From Circinella minor (taxonomy: Eukaryota; Mucoromycota; Mucoromycetes; Mucorales; Lichtheimiaceae), in contig JAEPRB010000211.1 in assembly GCA_016758965.1 (NCBI GenBank), positions 1-64,000 of the forward strand: a stretch of 64,000 bases of DNA, read 5' to 3'. Made by a program: the position numbers and the translations under genes. Under the pieces are notes generated by a model. That model did not search any database, was not told where the DNA came from, and saw only the letters and a list, made by a program, of their open reading frames with translations. Below, in pieces: positions 23,801-35,004 of this stretch. Each line of letters opens with the position of its first letter. Positions within the stretch are counted from its first letter, which is position 1.

Positions 23801-24430
23801 TTGCGTTACTTGCGTAATTCACGTAAAATGTATCTTTCAGGAAACAGAATAGCCAAAGAATTACCTCGTATCATAGATTTTTTTACATTGGAATATTTGG
23901 AATTATGTTCTATTCAATTGGAACGATTACCCAAGGATTTTGCACGTCATGTACCTAATTTAGGTGGTTTATATTTAAGTCATAATTATATTCAAGATGT
24001 ACGACCCCTTCGGAAATTACGTCATTTGCGAAAATTAGTTTTGGTGGATAATAAATTGGATAGTGAAGCGAATGTGATTGATACGGTGAGAACATTAGGT
24101 CGATTACATTCTTTGGATTTAAGACAAAACCCATTATCAGCTAAATTATATCCAGCCATCAAGACAATTGAACAAAATAAGGTATCAAAAAGTGATATTT
24201 CATGTTATTTGGCGAATGAACACGATGAAACATGGGTATCAAGAGATACTTATTTTTATCAACATATGGATTCTCAATGGCATGAACGACGTAAAGTTCA
24301 TCGTGCCTTGTTCATTAAATGTCGACCTTTATTACATATTTTGGATAATTTAATTATTACAGAAGAAGAAAGGACAACAGCAGATATTATTGCTTCTGAA
24401 TTAAAACATAAACAAAGTTCATTACAATAA
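20869..24430 (+). CDS. Leucine-rich-repeat protein, Cdc11/Nud1-like
   Basis: Seven exons (20869-21943, 22046-22697, 22791-22862, 22958-23040, 23151-23298, 23391-23482, 23574-24430) give 992 residues in one frame. Residues ~1-350 are low-complexity, rich in N, S, T and D. An acidic EEEEEEEE run lies near 435. From ~545 to ~890 there are many leucine-rich repeats (ALDLSNYSIMTISNLDTLL, LETLDLAYNRITCLEAIEG, LRTLYLDDNQIQRIIG, LGGLYLSHNYIQDVRPL). The end has an LRR-cap-like segment (CRPLLHILDNLIITEEER). A long disordered N-terminus followed by C-terminal LRRs is the layout of the septation-initiation scaffold Cdc11/Nud1 at spindle pole bodies. That identity is tentative; the LRRs are certain. The aminopeptidase gene starts 121 bp downstream on the same strand. 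Confidence 0.75.
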
Positions 24431-24551
24431 ATATTATTATTATTATTATTCTGTAACATAAAGTCGTAATCTTTTTTTTTTTTTGGTGTCACCAAGATAA
24501 CTTCTTTATCTCCTCTTTTCTTTCTTTTCTTTTTTTTTATATCAGAAAATA

Positions 24552-25531
24552 ATGACGGGTTGTGCAAGTCAACTTTGGCGACGATTTCAAAGGGTTTCTT
24601 TAAAAACGCGTCCACGTTCTTTACAAACCAATGTTTCAACCCTTGTTCCTTCTACTCATGGCATTGAAAAGAAACGATTCCATAGTACAACCACTGAACA
24701 ACAACAACAACAAACTCCAGCAGAAGCTTTAGATTTTATTCAATTTTTAAATGCTTCACCTTCTCCTTTTCATGCTGTTCATGAAGCTTCTCAACGTTTA
24801 GAAAATGCCGGATTTGAAAAAATTAGTGAACGTTCTGCATGGCAATTAAAAAGAAAAGGAAAATATTATTTTACTAGAAATGGTTCGTCTCTTGTTGCTT
24901 TTGTAGTAGGTGGAAAATATTCTCCTGGTAATGGATTTTCTATCGTTGGTGCTCATACAGACTCACCTTGTTTAAAGGTATTAAAAAATATATATATTAT
25001 ATGTCTTCAAAAAAAAAAAAAAAGTGTGGTGGATGGAGTAAAGAAAGGGGAAACGTTATTAAAAACGCGAATAATAATAATCACTTCCCCCCCCTTTTTT
25101 TTTTCCAGGTGAAACCTATATCTAAAAAAGATAAAGTGGGATATTTAGAAGTAGGTGTTCAATTATATGGTGGTGGTATTTGGCATACTTGGTTTGATCG
25201 TGATTTAAGTGTTGCAGGTCGCGTTATGGTTGAAAAATCAGATGGTACTTTTCAACATACTTTAGCAAGAATTGAAAAGTAATGTATTAGTTAAAAAAAA
25301 GGTTATAAAGATTTAGGTTATAGGGTTGATTATTTATTATCTAAACTTATTCTCATATATATATATATAGACCATTATTACGTGTACCTACATTAGCAAT
25401 TCATTTAGATGGTTCAGTCAATGAGGCATTCAAGTTTAATAAGGAAAATCATTTGGTTCCTGTACTTGCTACAGCTGTAAAATCGTAAGTTTTCTTCTTT
25501 TGATGAATGGATGAAAACAAGTATTTATTAT

Positions 25532-25583
<52 letters not shown>

Positions 25584-26745
25584 ATATATATATATATATA
25601 TATATATAGATCATTGAATGGCGCATCAGATCAAGAAACGAAACATCATCGAGCTTTATTGGATATCTTATCTGAAGAACTTGAAGTTGAATGTAATTAT
25701 ACTTTCATGGGGGGATTTTTTGAGGTTGGATAAAAATATAACATCCGAAAAATGAAACTTAATGCTCCTCCGTTCTTTATTTGTATGTTAAAAAAGTGGA
25801 CAAGATTCATGATTTTGAACTTTGTTTATATGATACACAACTTGCTACTATTGGTGGTGCTTATGATGAATTTATTTTTTCTGCTCGTCTTGATAATCTT
25901 GGCATGTCCTATTGTTCACTTATGGTAAACAATCTTATTATTATTATTTTTTTGGAAAGGGAGTTTTATTTTTTGTTATTATTTTGATTAAGATTATTTA
26001 GTTAACCATTATATAAAAAAAAAAAATTACAATTATACTAGGCACTATTAAATACTGCTAATCAAGCTTCAGAAGATACGCATATTCGAGTTGTTTCGCT
26101 ATTTGATAATGAAGAAATTGGAAGTACAACAGCTCATGGAGCTAATTCTAATTTACTTCCATCTACTTTAAAACGATTGGTTGCAAGTAAAATTGATGGT
26201 AAAGAACCTTCCAATAGTAAGGTAATGTATACTTATTAACAGTGGTTTTTTTTAACTAGCATCATTATTAAACAAAAAAAAAAATTGGCGCTAATCATTT
26301 AACTCTCTCTATATATATATAAAAGTCAACCTTTGAATTAGCTATGCGTAATAGTATGTTAGTAAGTGCTGATATGGCTCATGCAGTTCATCCTAATTAT
26401 GTGTAAGTTACACTACTTTTCTCTTTCGCTATCACTGATTAATTATATTTTTATCATATTACAAAAGAAAGAAAGAAAAAAGGATATAGATATCGTCATA
26501 GAGTAATTGATTTATCTTATTTTTAACTTGATAGTGAGAAATATGAAGAAAATCATCGACCTGCTATGCATAAAGGAACTGTAATTAAAATTAATGCAAA
26601 TCAACGTTATGCAACCACGGCACCTACTGCCTTAATTCTTCGAGAAATTGCTCGTAGACGAAACATTCCTATTCAGGTATTAATCGTTCATTTGATTACT
26701 GTTTTTTTTTTTACATATACCATTTAACACAAAATTTATGATTCT

Positions 26746-26779
<34 letters not shown>

Positions 26780-27192
26780 GTTTAGGAATTTGTTGTAAGA
26801 AATGATTCATCGTGTGGTAGTACCATTGGTCCCATGTTAAGTGCTAAATTAGGTCTTCGAACTATTGGTAAACTTAAAAATGATAAAAAAAAAATCTATT
26901 TGTTTTGGATATTGTAAAATAATTAGATTAAACAATTTTCTATTTTTTTTTATATATATTTTAGATGTTGGTAATCCACAATTAAGCATGCATTCTATTC
27001 GAGAAATTGGTGGTGTGGATGATGTACCTAATGGGATACGATTATTAGAGGTAAACAATTGATTATTATTGATAACTCTTATTTGTTTGCTATGGTAATA
27101 AATTATCAATCTAATTTACTTTTGTTTCTTGTTTATAATAGGCTTTCTTTGAATTATTTCCAACAGTTGATCAACAAGTAGTTGTTGATTAA
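24552..27192 (+). CDS. APE4: Aspartyl aminopeptidase (M18 family)
   Basis: Zinc metallopeptidase removing N-terminal Asp/Glu. Eleven exons (24552-24977, 25109-25278, 25371-25484, 25610-25692, 25797-25924, 26042-26221, 26326-26402, 26535-26676, 26786-26867, 26965-27050, 27142-27192) sum to 512 residues. Metal-site signatures: [14 protein letters not shown] (His135, Asp137), [35 protein letters not shown] and a final [11 protein letters not shown]. The dodecamer-type insertion [20 protein letters not shown] is also present. The N-terminal ~50 residues are Arg-rich and lack acidic residues at first ([17 protein letters not shown]), resembling a mitochondrial presequence not usual in this mostly cytosolic family. 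The exon 4/5 acceptor (AAAAAAG) is the least certain junction. Confidence 0.93.
25532..25609. repeat. (CT)n followed by (AT)n microsatellite in an intron
   Basis: About 48 bases of CT/TC repeats run straight into about 28 bases of AT/TA repeats, ending at the acceptor of the fourth aminopeptidase exon. The polypyrimidine tract probably contributes to splicing; its length is likely polymorphic. Confidence 0.9.
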
Positions 27193-29247
27193 ATAATTAA
27201 ATAATACATATCTTTATATAACACCTGATGAAATAATATATTATACGTAACTATAAAATGACAGGACAATTTTCTTTTTTTACCAATTAGTAGTAGAGAG
27301 AGTATGTGTTCAAAATACAAAGAACTTCTAGATTATATGTATATGTATATACAAAGTTGGCAAAAAAAAAGGGTGAGGTTCAATTCAAATATTACTCTTA
27401 ATAAAAATTATTTGTTTTGTTTTGTTTTGATTTATATTTATATCTCTATATAATAATAAATACATTTGAAACATTGCGTTTATTATCTTCAAATAAAAGT
27501 ATTTCATACTTTCACAGAACTCTTTTTGGATTTGATATCATCTCTTTCAGCACTATGCTTTTCTCGGGATATTTTACGTACGTACAATACTATATTACGT
27601 ATCTTGTCCAAGATAATAGGTACAAATCATCTGGTATGGTTTCCGGATTTTTAGAATATTCTTGGAACTTTAGAAGAGCAGAGAGTAATTGTTTACTTTT
27701 CTAGAAAGTGCTGTTACATTCACTATAAACTGCTCGACGAGATACTACTATACCTACTGTGGATATAATTAAGAATAAGTATTATTTAATATTCGACATA
27801 TTTAGTCAAGTATAAAAATATGATTCGTGTGAGTTGACCCACATTAATGTCGTTGTTGTTAGTGTGTCACGTGACAATTCTTAACATTTAGCATACTTGT
27901 ATGTCACTCTATCAAAACAGTATTCCTAGCTGCTGTGCTCATATTTTCATTGTCTTGTGTATGTATATCTTGATATTAGCACTGTCGAAATACTGCGCAA
28001 TGTTTTTGTCATATGTTTTTATAGCAGAAACTGGACCATGACCATACCGTATAATAGGCAGCTTTCACTAACATTTAATGGTTATACATAATACTTGCAC
28101 TTCATCGATGACACAGTATGAGAACTGCAAGTCGATTGTCGACTTAACATCTTGTATGTGTCGTGTTTTGTATGTTTCAAAAATATCAATCTATAAAGAC
28201 AGATTGTATCTCTGCAAAGTGCATTTTTTAATTATATCACCACTTGACATTAATATAGACTCAAAAAACATGGATGTTATATACTTGGTGCAATACTGTA
28301 TGTTAATGAAATATTTTGAAATAATATTTGCATATTAATTAAATAGCTAATTTTCATTTCGTCAAAGGTGTGGGCAAAGATAGCTTTCAACGAAAATGTA
28401 TCTGAGGGGTTTCAGGAATCCAGCTGTAGTAATTAGAGTCCCCTCACCCACAAACAAAGAACAGGGTTTAGTATTTAGATACAAATATTTACCGCATACT
28501 GAAGTTTGCAGTAGTCGTACAATATGTTGAGACACAACTACCACCCATGGCCATGTGACGCGATAATACCAAGTAACAGCGATGTTTTCTTTTTTTTTCT
28601 TTTCGATATTATAAGTAGATATATTTTTATATCTTCCGTACGTACATCAAGATATGAAACTATAATAATAGGCTAATTACAGTACTTTATTATAGTGTGA
28701 TACTTGAGGGATGGCTGTTAATTACTCTTTTCTATTTAATACGTAATCATCTTTTTCTCTTTAATTTTTTTTCTGCTCAATAAGTTTAACGTCAGTGACT
28801 ACTTCGTTAATCTTCGATGACCAACATCATACATCATTTTCTTGATAGTCGGTGCTCCGGTACATATGATCTTCATTTTCATCACAAAATTGTTGCTGTG
28901 ATAATCTATCAAATCAAATTTTTATTACCTATTTTTTATTTGTTTTCATGGATCCATTTGGTATCTAATTTATTATAAGATTTCCACACGATATATATAT
29001 ATTATACAGTACTTAAATCCATCTTTAGCAATTCTGTTTTGTTTACATATTGCGCCCCATCATGGATATTATAAAAAGCTTTTGTATTAAATGAAGCTGT
29101 ACTGTATTTTGAACTAGAATTAACGTTACTAGTCATATGTTAGTATATAGGCTTTGTGATTTGTGGAACGTGACACTGGTTGGTTTGAAAGCAAAAGTAA
29201 TATGATAACGAGTGTATACAATAACAATAACATTTTAATCTTGATTA
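27193..29247. other. Intergenic, no gene seen
   Basis: AT-rich, with short open frames of no recognisable content. A small GC-palindrome AAGTCGATTGTCGACTT is at about 28128-28144. The region ends at the MITE of 29248. Nothing indicates a conserved gene. Confidence 0.4.
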
Positions 29248-29387
29248 TTGGTTTTTTCTTGACGATTCGCGACCCAGATATTTTTCAACTTCGCGGATAT
29301 CATATTATGTATAATCAGCGAAAATTTAAAATTGCAATGCACGCAAAGTGAAATTAATTCGGCCACGAATCATTAGGAAAAAACCAA
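29248..29387. mobile_element. Short MITE with 28-bp inverted ends (~140 bp)
   Basis: The left end TTGGTTTTTTCTTGACGATT matches the reverse complement of the right end (GAATCATTAGGAAAAAACCA, then A). TA is present immediately outside both ends (29246-29247 and 29388-29389). The interior has no ORF. Its ends differ from the CAGT-type MITEs elsewhere in the window, so it is a separate family. Confidence 0.75.
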
Positions 29388-29845
29388 TAGAACATATTGA
29401 GTTATTACTTGACTATGATACACATAAAGCATACTTATAAGATTGAATTTAAAATATTGTTCTTATATCTTCTCAATTTTTGCGAAGAGTTTATGGACAC
29501 AGCATCTGTGAGATTTATATCACTGATTTGGCAATTGCGTAACACTCTTCTAAGTACATAGTAACATGAACAAGAACTTTTATTTCTCTCTCTCTCTCCT
29601 TCTCTCTCTCTCCTAATATAATCATATTCTATTTTTTTTTTTTTGAAAACTATAGTTTATGAATGAAATTGTTACGCCTCTAAAGCGGTATGTCATCCAT
29701 AGAACAATATATGTTTATTTTACGTAACAACAACAAAAACAACAGAAAAAATTCCAGTTTAACAAGGATAAAGGTCTCGGTTAATAAACATTTTTTTTTT
29801 CTTTTTTTTTTCTTTTTTAGAAAAACCAATATAGCATAGAAAATA
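29388..29845. other. Upstream region of HET-like gene A
   Basis: Contains a CT-rich run at about 29583-29612 and T-rich tracts just before the gene. The last bases, TAGAAAATAATG, are shared with the leader of the gene at 59876, suggesting a common start context. Confidence 0.45.
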
Positions 29846-31726
29846 ATGTATATTACGTATTGCCGAAATCAGAAATCAGTGGACCAAGGAGTTAGGACAT
29901 CTTATCGGCTTAGTATGACAGGTGGAGAATATCGCCCCACCTGGCTCATTCGTGTTTTTGATTGGAGAAAGGTACCTGGCACAGAAGCAGTGGATGGGTA
30001 TCACACTATTTCGTATTGTTGGGAACAATCAGGCGAGGTCATTAAAAAGAAAACCACCAATAATGGTAACGATGAATACAGCTTCGTTGATAATGGTCAA
30101 CACTGTATTGTCGAAGGATATAATTTATATGAAGATGAAATTTTGGAAGTAGTCGACTCTATGGAGACAGAAGAAGATGGCTATCAAAATGAAAATAAAG
30201 AGGATGGTTATAAAAATTTCTATGAGAATGCCAATGAAGAAGCGATTAACTCCACGGAGTGCCTCCAATGGTGTAAGCCAAAGTCCAAAACACCAACTAT
30301 ACGAAATGTTACATATGATCAACTCTTACAACAGGTCTGCAAGGATTTTCAAGTCACGTACGTGTGGTATGATAAAGTTTGTATTGATCAGGCAGATAAC
30401 AAAGCCAAGTCGCGTGAAATTAACCAGATGCACAAGATCTATCGTAATGCTTGTTATACAATTGCTATGATTCCTGAAGTCATTCTTTATGATCCAAAAG
30501 ACTTTGAGCATCAAGTTTTTGGCAAAGGGCACAAAGCGCAGAAAAAATTCATAGATGATGTCTGGTATTCTTGCTGGTTTAAACGAAGTTGGACACTTGA
30601 AGAAGTAATGATGTCTAGACGTATCTTGATAGTCGGAACCAATACAAATATGTTTCAGCATAGTTTGCACTCAGCCGATAGGCCAACAACAGTAGACTTT
30701 CTTTCTAATGCATTGCTCAATTTTGGAGGATCGGAACAAAATGAGGGCAGCGTCAATCAAGCACTTGCTTTTGCTCATTTTCGAACAAGTACAAAGCCAC
30801 ATGACAAGATATATACATTGAGGAACACTTTTTCTTATATGTTTAACTATATCGAAACTAGCTATTCAACAGATATAAAAACCATATTCTACGATTTTTA
30901 TAGACGTGTTGCAATGGAAGATTTTTCTATACTGTGTTTTGGATCTAATCGATACTTTGATGGAAATATATATAATCAAAGTACAATTGATAATTACAAT
31001 TTACCTTCATGGACTGGTGTTGCCGGACATCATATAACCGATCGTGTCACGAGCACAACTCACCCACAATTAAGATATCGTATCGACAATGCTATGTTAA
31101 TGCACATAGCAACTACACGATATTGGAAGATATCTATCACGCCGTATGACCATGGGTGCTATTCATTATCTAAGAATAGTATTGAAGATAGTAACTCTTA
31201 TTTGGAGAAAATTAGTCGCATTAGGTTAGCCAGATTCAACGAGAAGTGGACCAATATGACTACAGCAGACAAGGATACTGTGCTGTTTGAATGGCTTGTG
31301 AATATGCAAAATGCAGCATCTTTGTATATGACACATTATCATCAGCGTCAAGATAGTCTACTTACACAAGCCAGACCACTTACATTGACAGAAGATTGTG
31401 AAGAATGCATAGTATTACCAATTTTATTTAACATACATGGACCGTTGCACTCACAACCTGATGCCGATGTGTCCAACTTTTTTATTGTTAACTATGCACG
31501 GAGCTACTGCCTTCCTGTATTACGTGAATGCACCAAGGGTAATGGACAGTATAGAGTAATTGGTATTTATTATGTTGGAGAGCATGTTAACCTATATGAG
31601 CCAACATTTGAATGGGGTCATTTTATTGGAAGGGAAGCTAGTAATACTGATGATACTGTAGAAATACTTGATGCTTTATTTGAAAATAATTGTTATGATG
31701 TACCAAAAGAATTTATTATTGAATAA
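29846..31726 (+). CDS. HET-domain-like protein A
   Basis: Single exon, 626 residues. The motif series follows the HET (heterokaryon incompatibility) domain: GYHTISYCWE at 51-60 (HET LSYxWG), YVWYDKVCIDQ at 172-182 (HET yiWIDaiCIdQ), EINQMHKIYRNACYTIAMIP at 191-210, and CWFKRSWTLEEVMMSRRIL at 243-261 (HET RxWTlQE). C-terminal HET features follow: TSTKPHDKIYTLRNTFSYMF, a YSTDIKTIFYDFY block and NLPSWTGVAG. The end is KEFIIE. Between motifs 1 and 2 is an acidic insert of ~40 residues (about 100-140). HET domains in Dikarya trigger cell death on non-self contact; such a role here is inference. No signal peptide or membrane segment. AATAAA follows at about 31765. Confidence 0.85.
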   Translation: MYITYCRNQKSVDQGVRTSYRLSMTGGEYRPTWLIRVFDWRKVPGTEAVDGYHTISYCWEQSGEVIKKKTTNNGNDEYSFVDNGQHCIVEGYNLYEDEILEVVDSMETEEDGYQNENKEDGYKNFYENANEEAINSTECLQWCKPKSKTPTIRNVTYDQLLQQVCKDFQVTYVWYDKVCIDQADNKAKSREINQMHKIYRNACYTIAMIPEVILYDPKDFEHQVFGKGHKAQKKFIDDVWYSCWFKRSWTLEEVMMSRRILIVGTNTNMFQHSLHSADRPTTVDFLSNALLNFGGSEQNEGSVNQALAFAHFRTSTKPHDKIYTLRNTFSYMFNYIETSYSTDIKTIFYDFYRRVAMEDFSILCFGSNRYFDGNIYNQSTIDNYNLPSWTGVAGHHITDRVTSTTHPQLRYRIDNAMLMHIATTRYWKISITPYDHGCYSLSKNSIEDSNSYLEKISRIRLARFNEKWTNMTTADKDTVLFEWLVNMQNAASLYMTHYHQRQDSLLTQARPLTLTEDCEECIVLPILFNIHGPLHSQPDADVSNFFIVNYARSYCLPVLRECTKGNGQYRVIGIYYVGEHVNLYEPTFEWGHFIGREASNTDDTVEILDALFENNCYDVPKEFIIE

Positions 31727-32696
31727 AAAAATACCAAAACTTATTGTAATCTATAAAAATATGTAAATAAAAACAACTTATATCTATATCATCAGACTTC
31801 TGTATTATCTTACATCTCCCCTTCCTTTGAACTTCAAACGCCTATACGTTTTGCTCATGTGTCTGTATCCATTCGGCTCGTGTCTTACTATTACTATTAT
31901 TCGACTAGAATACCATATTTAAATACACTATATTTAAACACATGAAATATCACAACAGAAGAATGTTTCAAGTATAATTTTTTACAAGATCAAAAAAACA
32001 GAAAAAAGAAAAAAAAATCGTACGGTGCATACTGACTAAACCGTCAAAATAATTTGAATCCTAAAACTGAAGTCTGTGAAATATTTTTGATATTAACAAT
32101 TTTTCTTTTTATGATTTTTTTGCTGCTGGATTTCCTTAAAAGGAGATGGGATGTATCACCACCTCGACAAGAGATACATACGTATGGTAATTAAATGTCA
32201 GTGTATTTAAGATATCTATAACACAAACTAGGTCATGGTTGTCTTGCATCCTTTAGAGAAATAGTTCAAAGTATATTACGTATTGAAAATATTATAACTT
32301 GCGACAAGAGGTGGCTGAAGCTATGTCTATATCAGCGCATGTTGTGTAATAAGCAATGTTTTTTTTTTGGGCTTCCAATATTTACATAAATGGAATTAGG
32401 TTTAGGTTGCAATTACACAAACTATTGTTTTTTTTTTCTTTTTGCGTATGTATATATAACTACATAACCTTAGATGTCCTTTTACTTTACTTTTTACTAG
32501 AAAAAGTACGCTTATTTCCGAAGTCAAAAAAAAAAAAAAAAGAAAAGAAACATTTACGTACTTGTGGGAAACTCTTTGTTTTTTTTTTTTTCACTCTGCT
32601 GTTAAGGTATGTGAAATAATTAAATTGTATATTCTTTTAATTAAAAATAAAAGAAAGAAACGGAATACAATATTAATAGAAAAAAAAATAGAAAAA
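31727..32696. other. Spacer between HET-like genes A and B
   Basis: Non-coding. It resembles the spacer at 62003-62926 in order: an ATATC.ATATCATCA stretch after the stop, an AGAAGAATGTTTCAAGTATAA-type block, and CATGTTGTGTAATAA followed by TTCCAAT..TT.ATAAAT..AAT. This shows the gene pair and its spacer share ancestry. The gene B promoter should lie in its last few hundred bases; an in-frame extension of the ORF to 32562 is AT-driven and rejected. Confidence 0.6.
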
Positions 32697-34706
32697 ATGT
32701 ATATAACATATTGTCGAAATCAAAAATCAGTGGATCTTGAGGATAGAACCGATTATCGACTTAGTCTGACTGGAGGAGACTATCGTCCTACTTGGCTCGT
32801 CCGTGTTTCTGATTGGGAAAAAGTACCTGGCACAGAAGCAGTGGATGGATATCACACTATCTCATATTGTTGGGAACAATCAGGCGAAGTTGTTAAAAAT
32901 GAAACCAATGAGGAATATAGCTTAGTTGATAACGGTAAACACTGTATTGTCGAAGACTTCAAATTATTCGAAGATTCTATTTTACAATGGGAGGATTTTT
33001 ATAACGCATTAATAGATATTCAAGAAGTTGATAAAGAAGTTGGTGAGAGAAAAATCCGCAAGATAATCAATCCAATAAAAAAGAGGATTACCAAAATGAA
33101 AATGATGCTACACAACAAAGAAGAACATCAAGAAGACAATCAAAAAAACGATGAAGAAAAGGATAAAGAAGATGCGTCTAAAGTTGCTTCTGACAATCAC
33201 GAAGAAGAATATCTGATGGATTTCAAAGACTATGTGTTATTCTGTGTACCACAGTCAAAAACAACAAGAATACGATATGTTACATATGAAGAACTCTTAC
33301 AACAAGTATGCAAGGATTTTCAAGTCGAGTATGTGTGGTATGATAAAGTTTGTATTGATCAGAAAGACAATAAAGCCAAGTCAAAAGAAATTAAACAGAT
33401 GCACAAGATTTATCAAAATGGTCGTTATACAATTGCTATGATACCTGAAGCCGCTGTCATCGATCCAAAAGACTTTGAGCATAAAGTTTTTGCTACTGGG
33501 CACAAAGCACAGGACAGATTAACCAATTGCGTCTGGGAATCGTGTTGGTTTAAGCGGAGCTGGACACTTGAAGAAGTAATGATGGCTAGACGCATCTTAA
33601 TAGTTGGAACCAATACAAATATGTTTCAAAATAGTTTGCATACAAATGACGTACCAACAACAATTGACTTTCTTTCCAGTACATTGCTTGATTTTGGAGG
33701 AAGAACAGAGCAGAATAAGGGTAGTGTTAATCAGGCACTTGCGTACGCTCATTTCCGAACAAGTACCAAACCACACGATATGATATATGCCTTGAAGAAC
33801 ACCTTTTACCATATGTTTGATGGTATGGAAATCAGCTATTCAACGAATATAAAAACGGCATTTAATGATTTTTATCGACATGTTGTAACAAACGATCTTT
33901 CTATATTGTGTTTTGGATCCAACCTTCGTTTTGATGGAGACGCACGTTTGAAAAGTACCATGGATAGTTACAATTTACCTTCATGGACTGGTGTTAGTGG
34001 AAGCCACGCAGATTCATATGTTAGTACCACACTTCACTCACAACTGAAGTATCACATTGACGACACTATGTGGATGTATATAACAACTAAGCACTACTGG
34101 AAGATACCTGTTAAACCATACGACCATGGTTGCTATTCTTTCCCAAAGACTAGTCGTGTAGAAAATGCTTTTTATGCCGAAAAAATAGACCGTATTAATA
34201 GGGACAGATGTCACAAAGACTATACTAATGATTTGACTACAGCGAACAAGCATGCTATATTATTGGAATGGATCGTGAATATTAATGCTGTAACAGGATG
34301 TTATATGACACACTACCATCAGCCTCAAGATGGTTTACTTACACAAATCAGACCACTTACATTGACTGAAGACTGTGAAGAATGTATAATATTGCCAATT
34401 TTACTTGAATCGCATACAGAGATATGCATACAACGTGATGAGAAGGTGTCCAACTTTACCATCGGGCGCTATGATCATGACTATTGTCTTCCTGTTCTGC
34501 GAGAATGTACTGAGGGTACGGGACGATATAAAGCAATAGGTGTCTATTACATTGGAGAAGGCAACAAGATTTCAGATCAACCAACATTTCAATGGAATCA
34601 TTGTATTGGAAGAGATGATATTTTTACTGATGATCCGAAAAAAATATTGAGTAGTCTCTTTGAAAATGATGATCATGATACACTAAAAGAATTTATTATC
34701 GAATAA
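32697..34706 (+). CDS. HET-domain-like protein B
   Basis: Single exon of 669 residues from the ATG at 32697, which aligns with the starts of A and C (MYITYCRNQKSVD). HET motifs: GYHTISYCWE at 51-60, EYVWYDKVCIDQ at 211-222, then KQMHKIYQNGRYTIAMIPE and CWFKRSWTLEEVMMARRIL. Downstream come TSTKPHDMIYALKNTFYHMF, a YSTNIKTAF block and NLPSWTGVSG; the end is KEFIIE. The insert between motifs 1 and 2 is ~80 residues: first basic (RKIINPIKKRITKMKMMLHN), then rich in E, D, K and N. This makes it different in charge pattern from A and C. It is 970 bp downstream of A on the same strand. Intact; likely functional. Confidence 0.85.
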   Translation: MYITYCRNQKSVDLEDRTDYRLSLTGGDYRPTWLVRVSDWEKVPGTEAVDGYHTISYCWEQSGEVVKNETNEEYSLVDNGKHCIVEDFKLFEDSILQWEDFYNALIDIQEVDKEVGERKIRKIINPIKKRITKMKMMLHNKEEHQEDNQKNDEEKDKEDASKVASDNHEEEYLMDFKDYVLFCVPQSKTTRIRYVTYEELLQQVCKDFQVEYVWYDKVCIDQKDNKAKSKEIKQMHKIYQNGRYTIAMIPEAAVIDPKDFEHKVFATGHKAQDRLTNCVWESCWFKRSWTLEEVMMARRILIVGTNTNMFQNSLHTNDVPTTIDFLSSTLLDFGGRTEQNKGSVNQALAYAHFRTSTKPHDMIYALKNTFYHMFDGMEISYSTNIKTAFNDFYRHVVTNDLSILCFGSNLRFDGDARLKSTMDSYNLPSWTGVSGSHADSYVSTTLHSQLKYHIDDTMWMYITTKHYWKIPVKPYDHGCYSFPKTSRVENAFYAEKIDRINRDRCHKDYTNDLTTANKHAILLEWIVNINAVTGCYMTHYHQPQDGLLTQIRPLTLTEDCEECIILPILLESHTEICIQRDEKVSNFTIGRYDHDYCLPVLRECTEGTGRYKAIGVYYIGEGNKISDQPTFQWNHCIGRDDIFTDDPKKILSSLFENDDHDTLKEFIIE

Positions 34707-35004
34707 AATATACCGAAAGTTATTGTATCATAATCTATAAAAATACGTATGTAAATAAAACAATACTTATATTATCTTTATATTATTATTATCTGATGTG
34801 TTACACGCTTCCCTTTTACATCAACTTTATATCATCCATATTTTTTCTTTGACATTCATACATTCATTTATCATGTAACCTATCATCACTAATATGTGTT
34901 TGAAGTATCGTATGATTACGTATCATAGTTAGACCCATACTTTACAAATTTCTAATACTACGTATTGTTTCTAATCTACTGTATACAATTAGGGTAGTTC
35001 TACC
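34707..35004. other. 3' flank of HET-like gene B
   Basis: AT-rich sequence with an AATAAA-like ATGTAAATAAAACAA near 34750, matching the 3' ends of A and C. No coding potential is seen. Confidence 0.45.

Noticed and set aside
28362..28544. 60-codon minus-strand ORF with plausible composition
   Set aside because: No domain, no paralogue, no splice partners; treated as chance.
32562..32696. Earlier start for HET-like gene B
   Set aside because: The added residues are low-complexity (F/K/I), and both A and C start at the equivalent MYITYCRNQ methionine.
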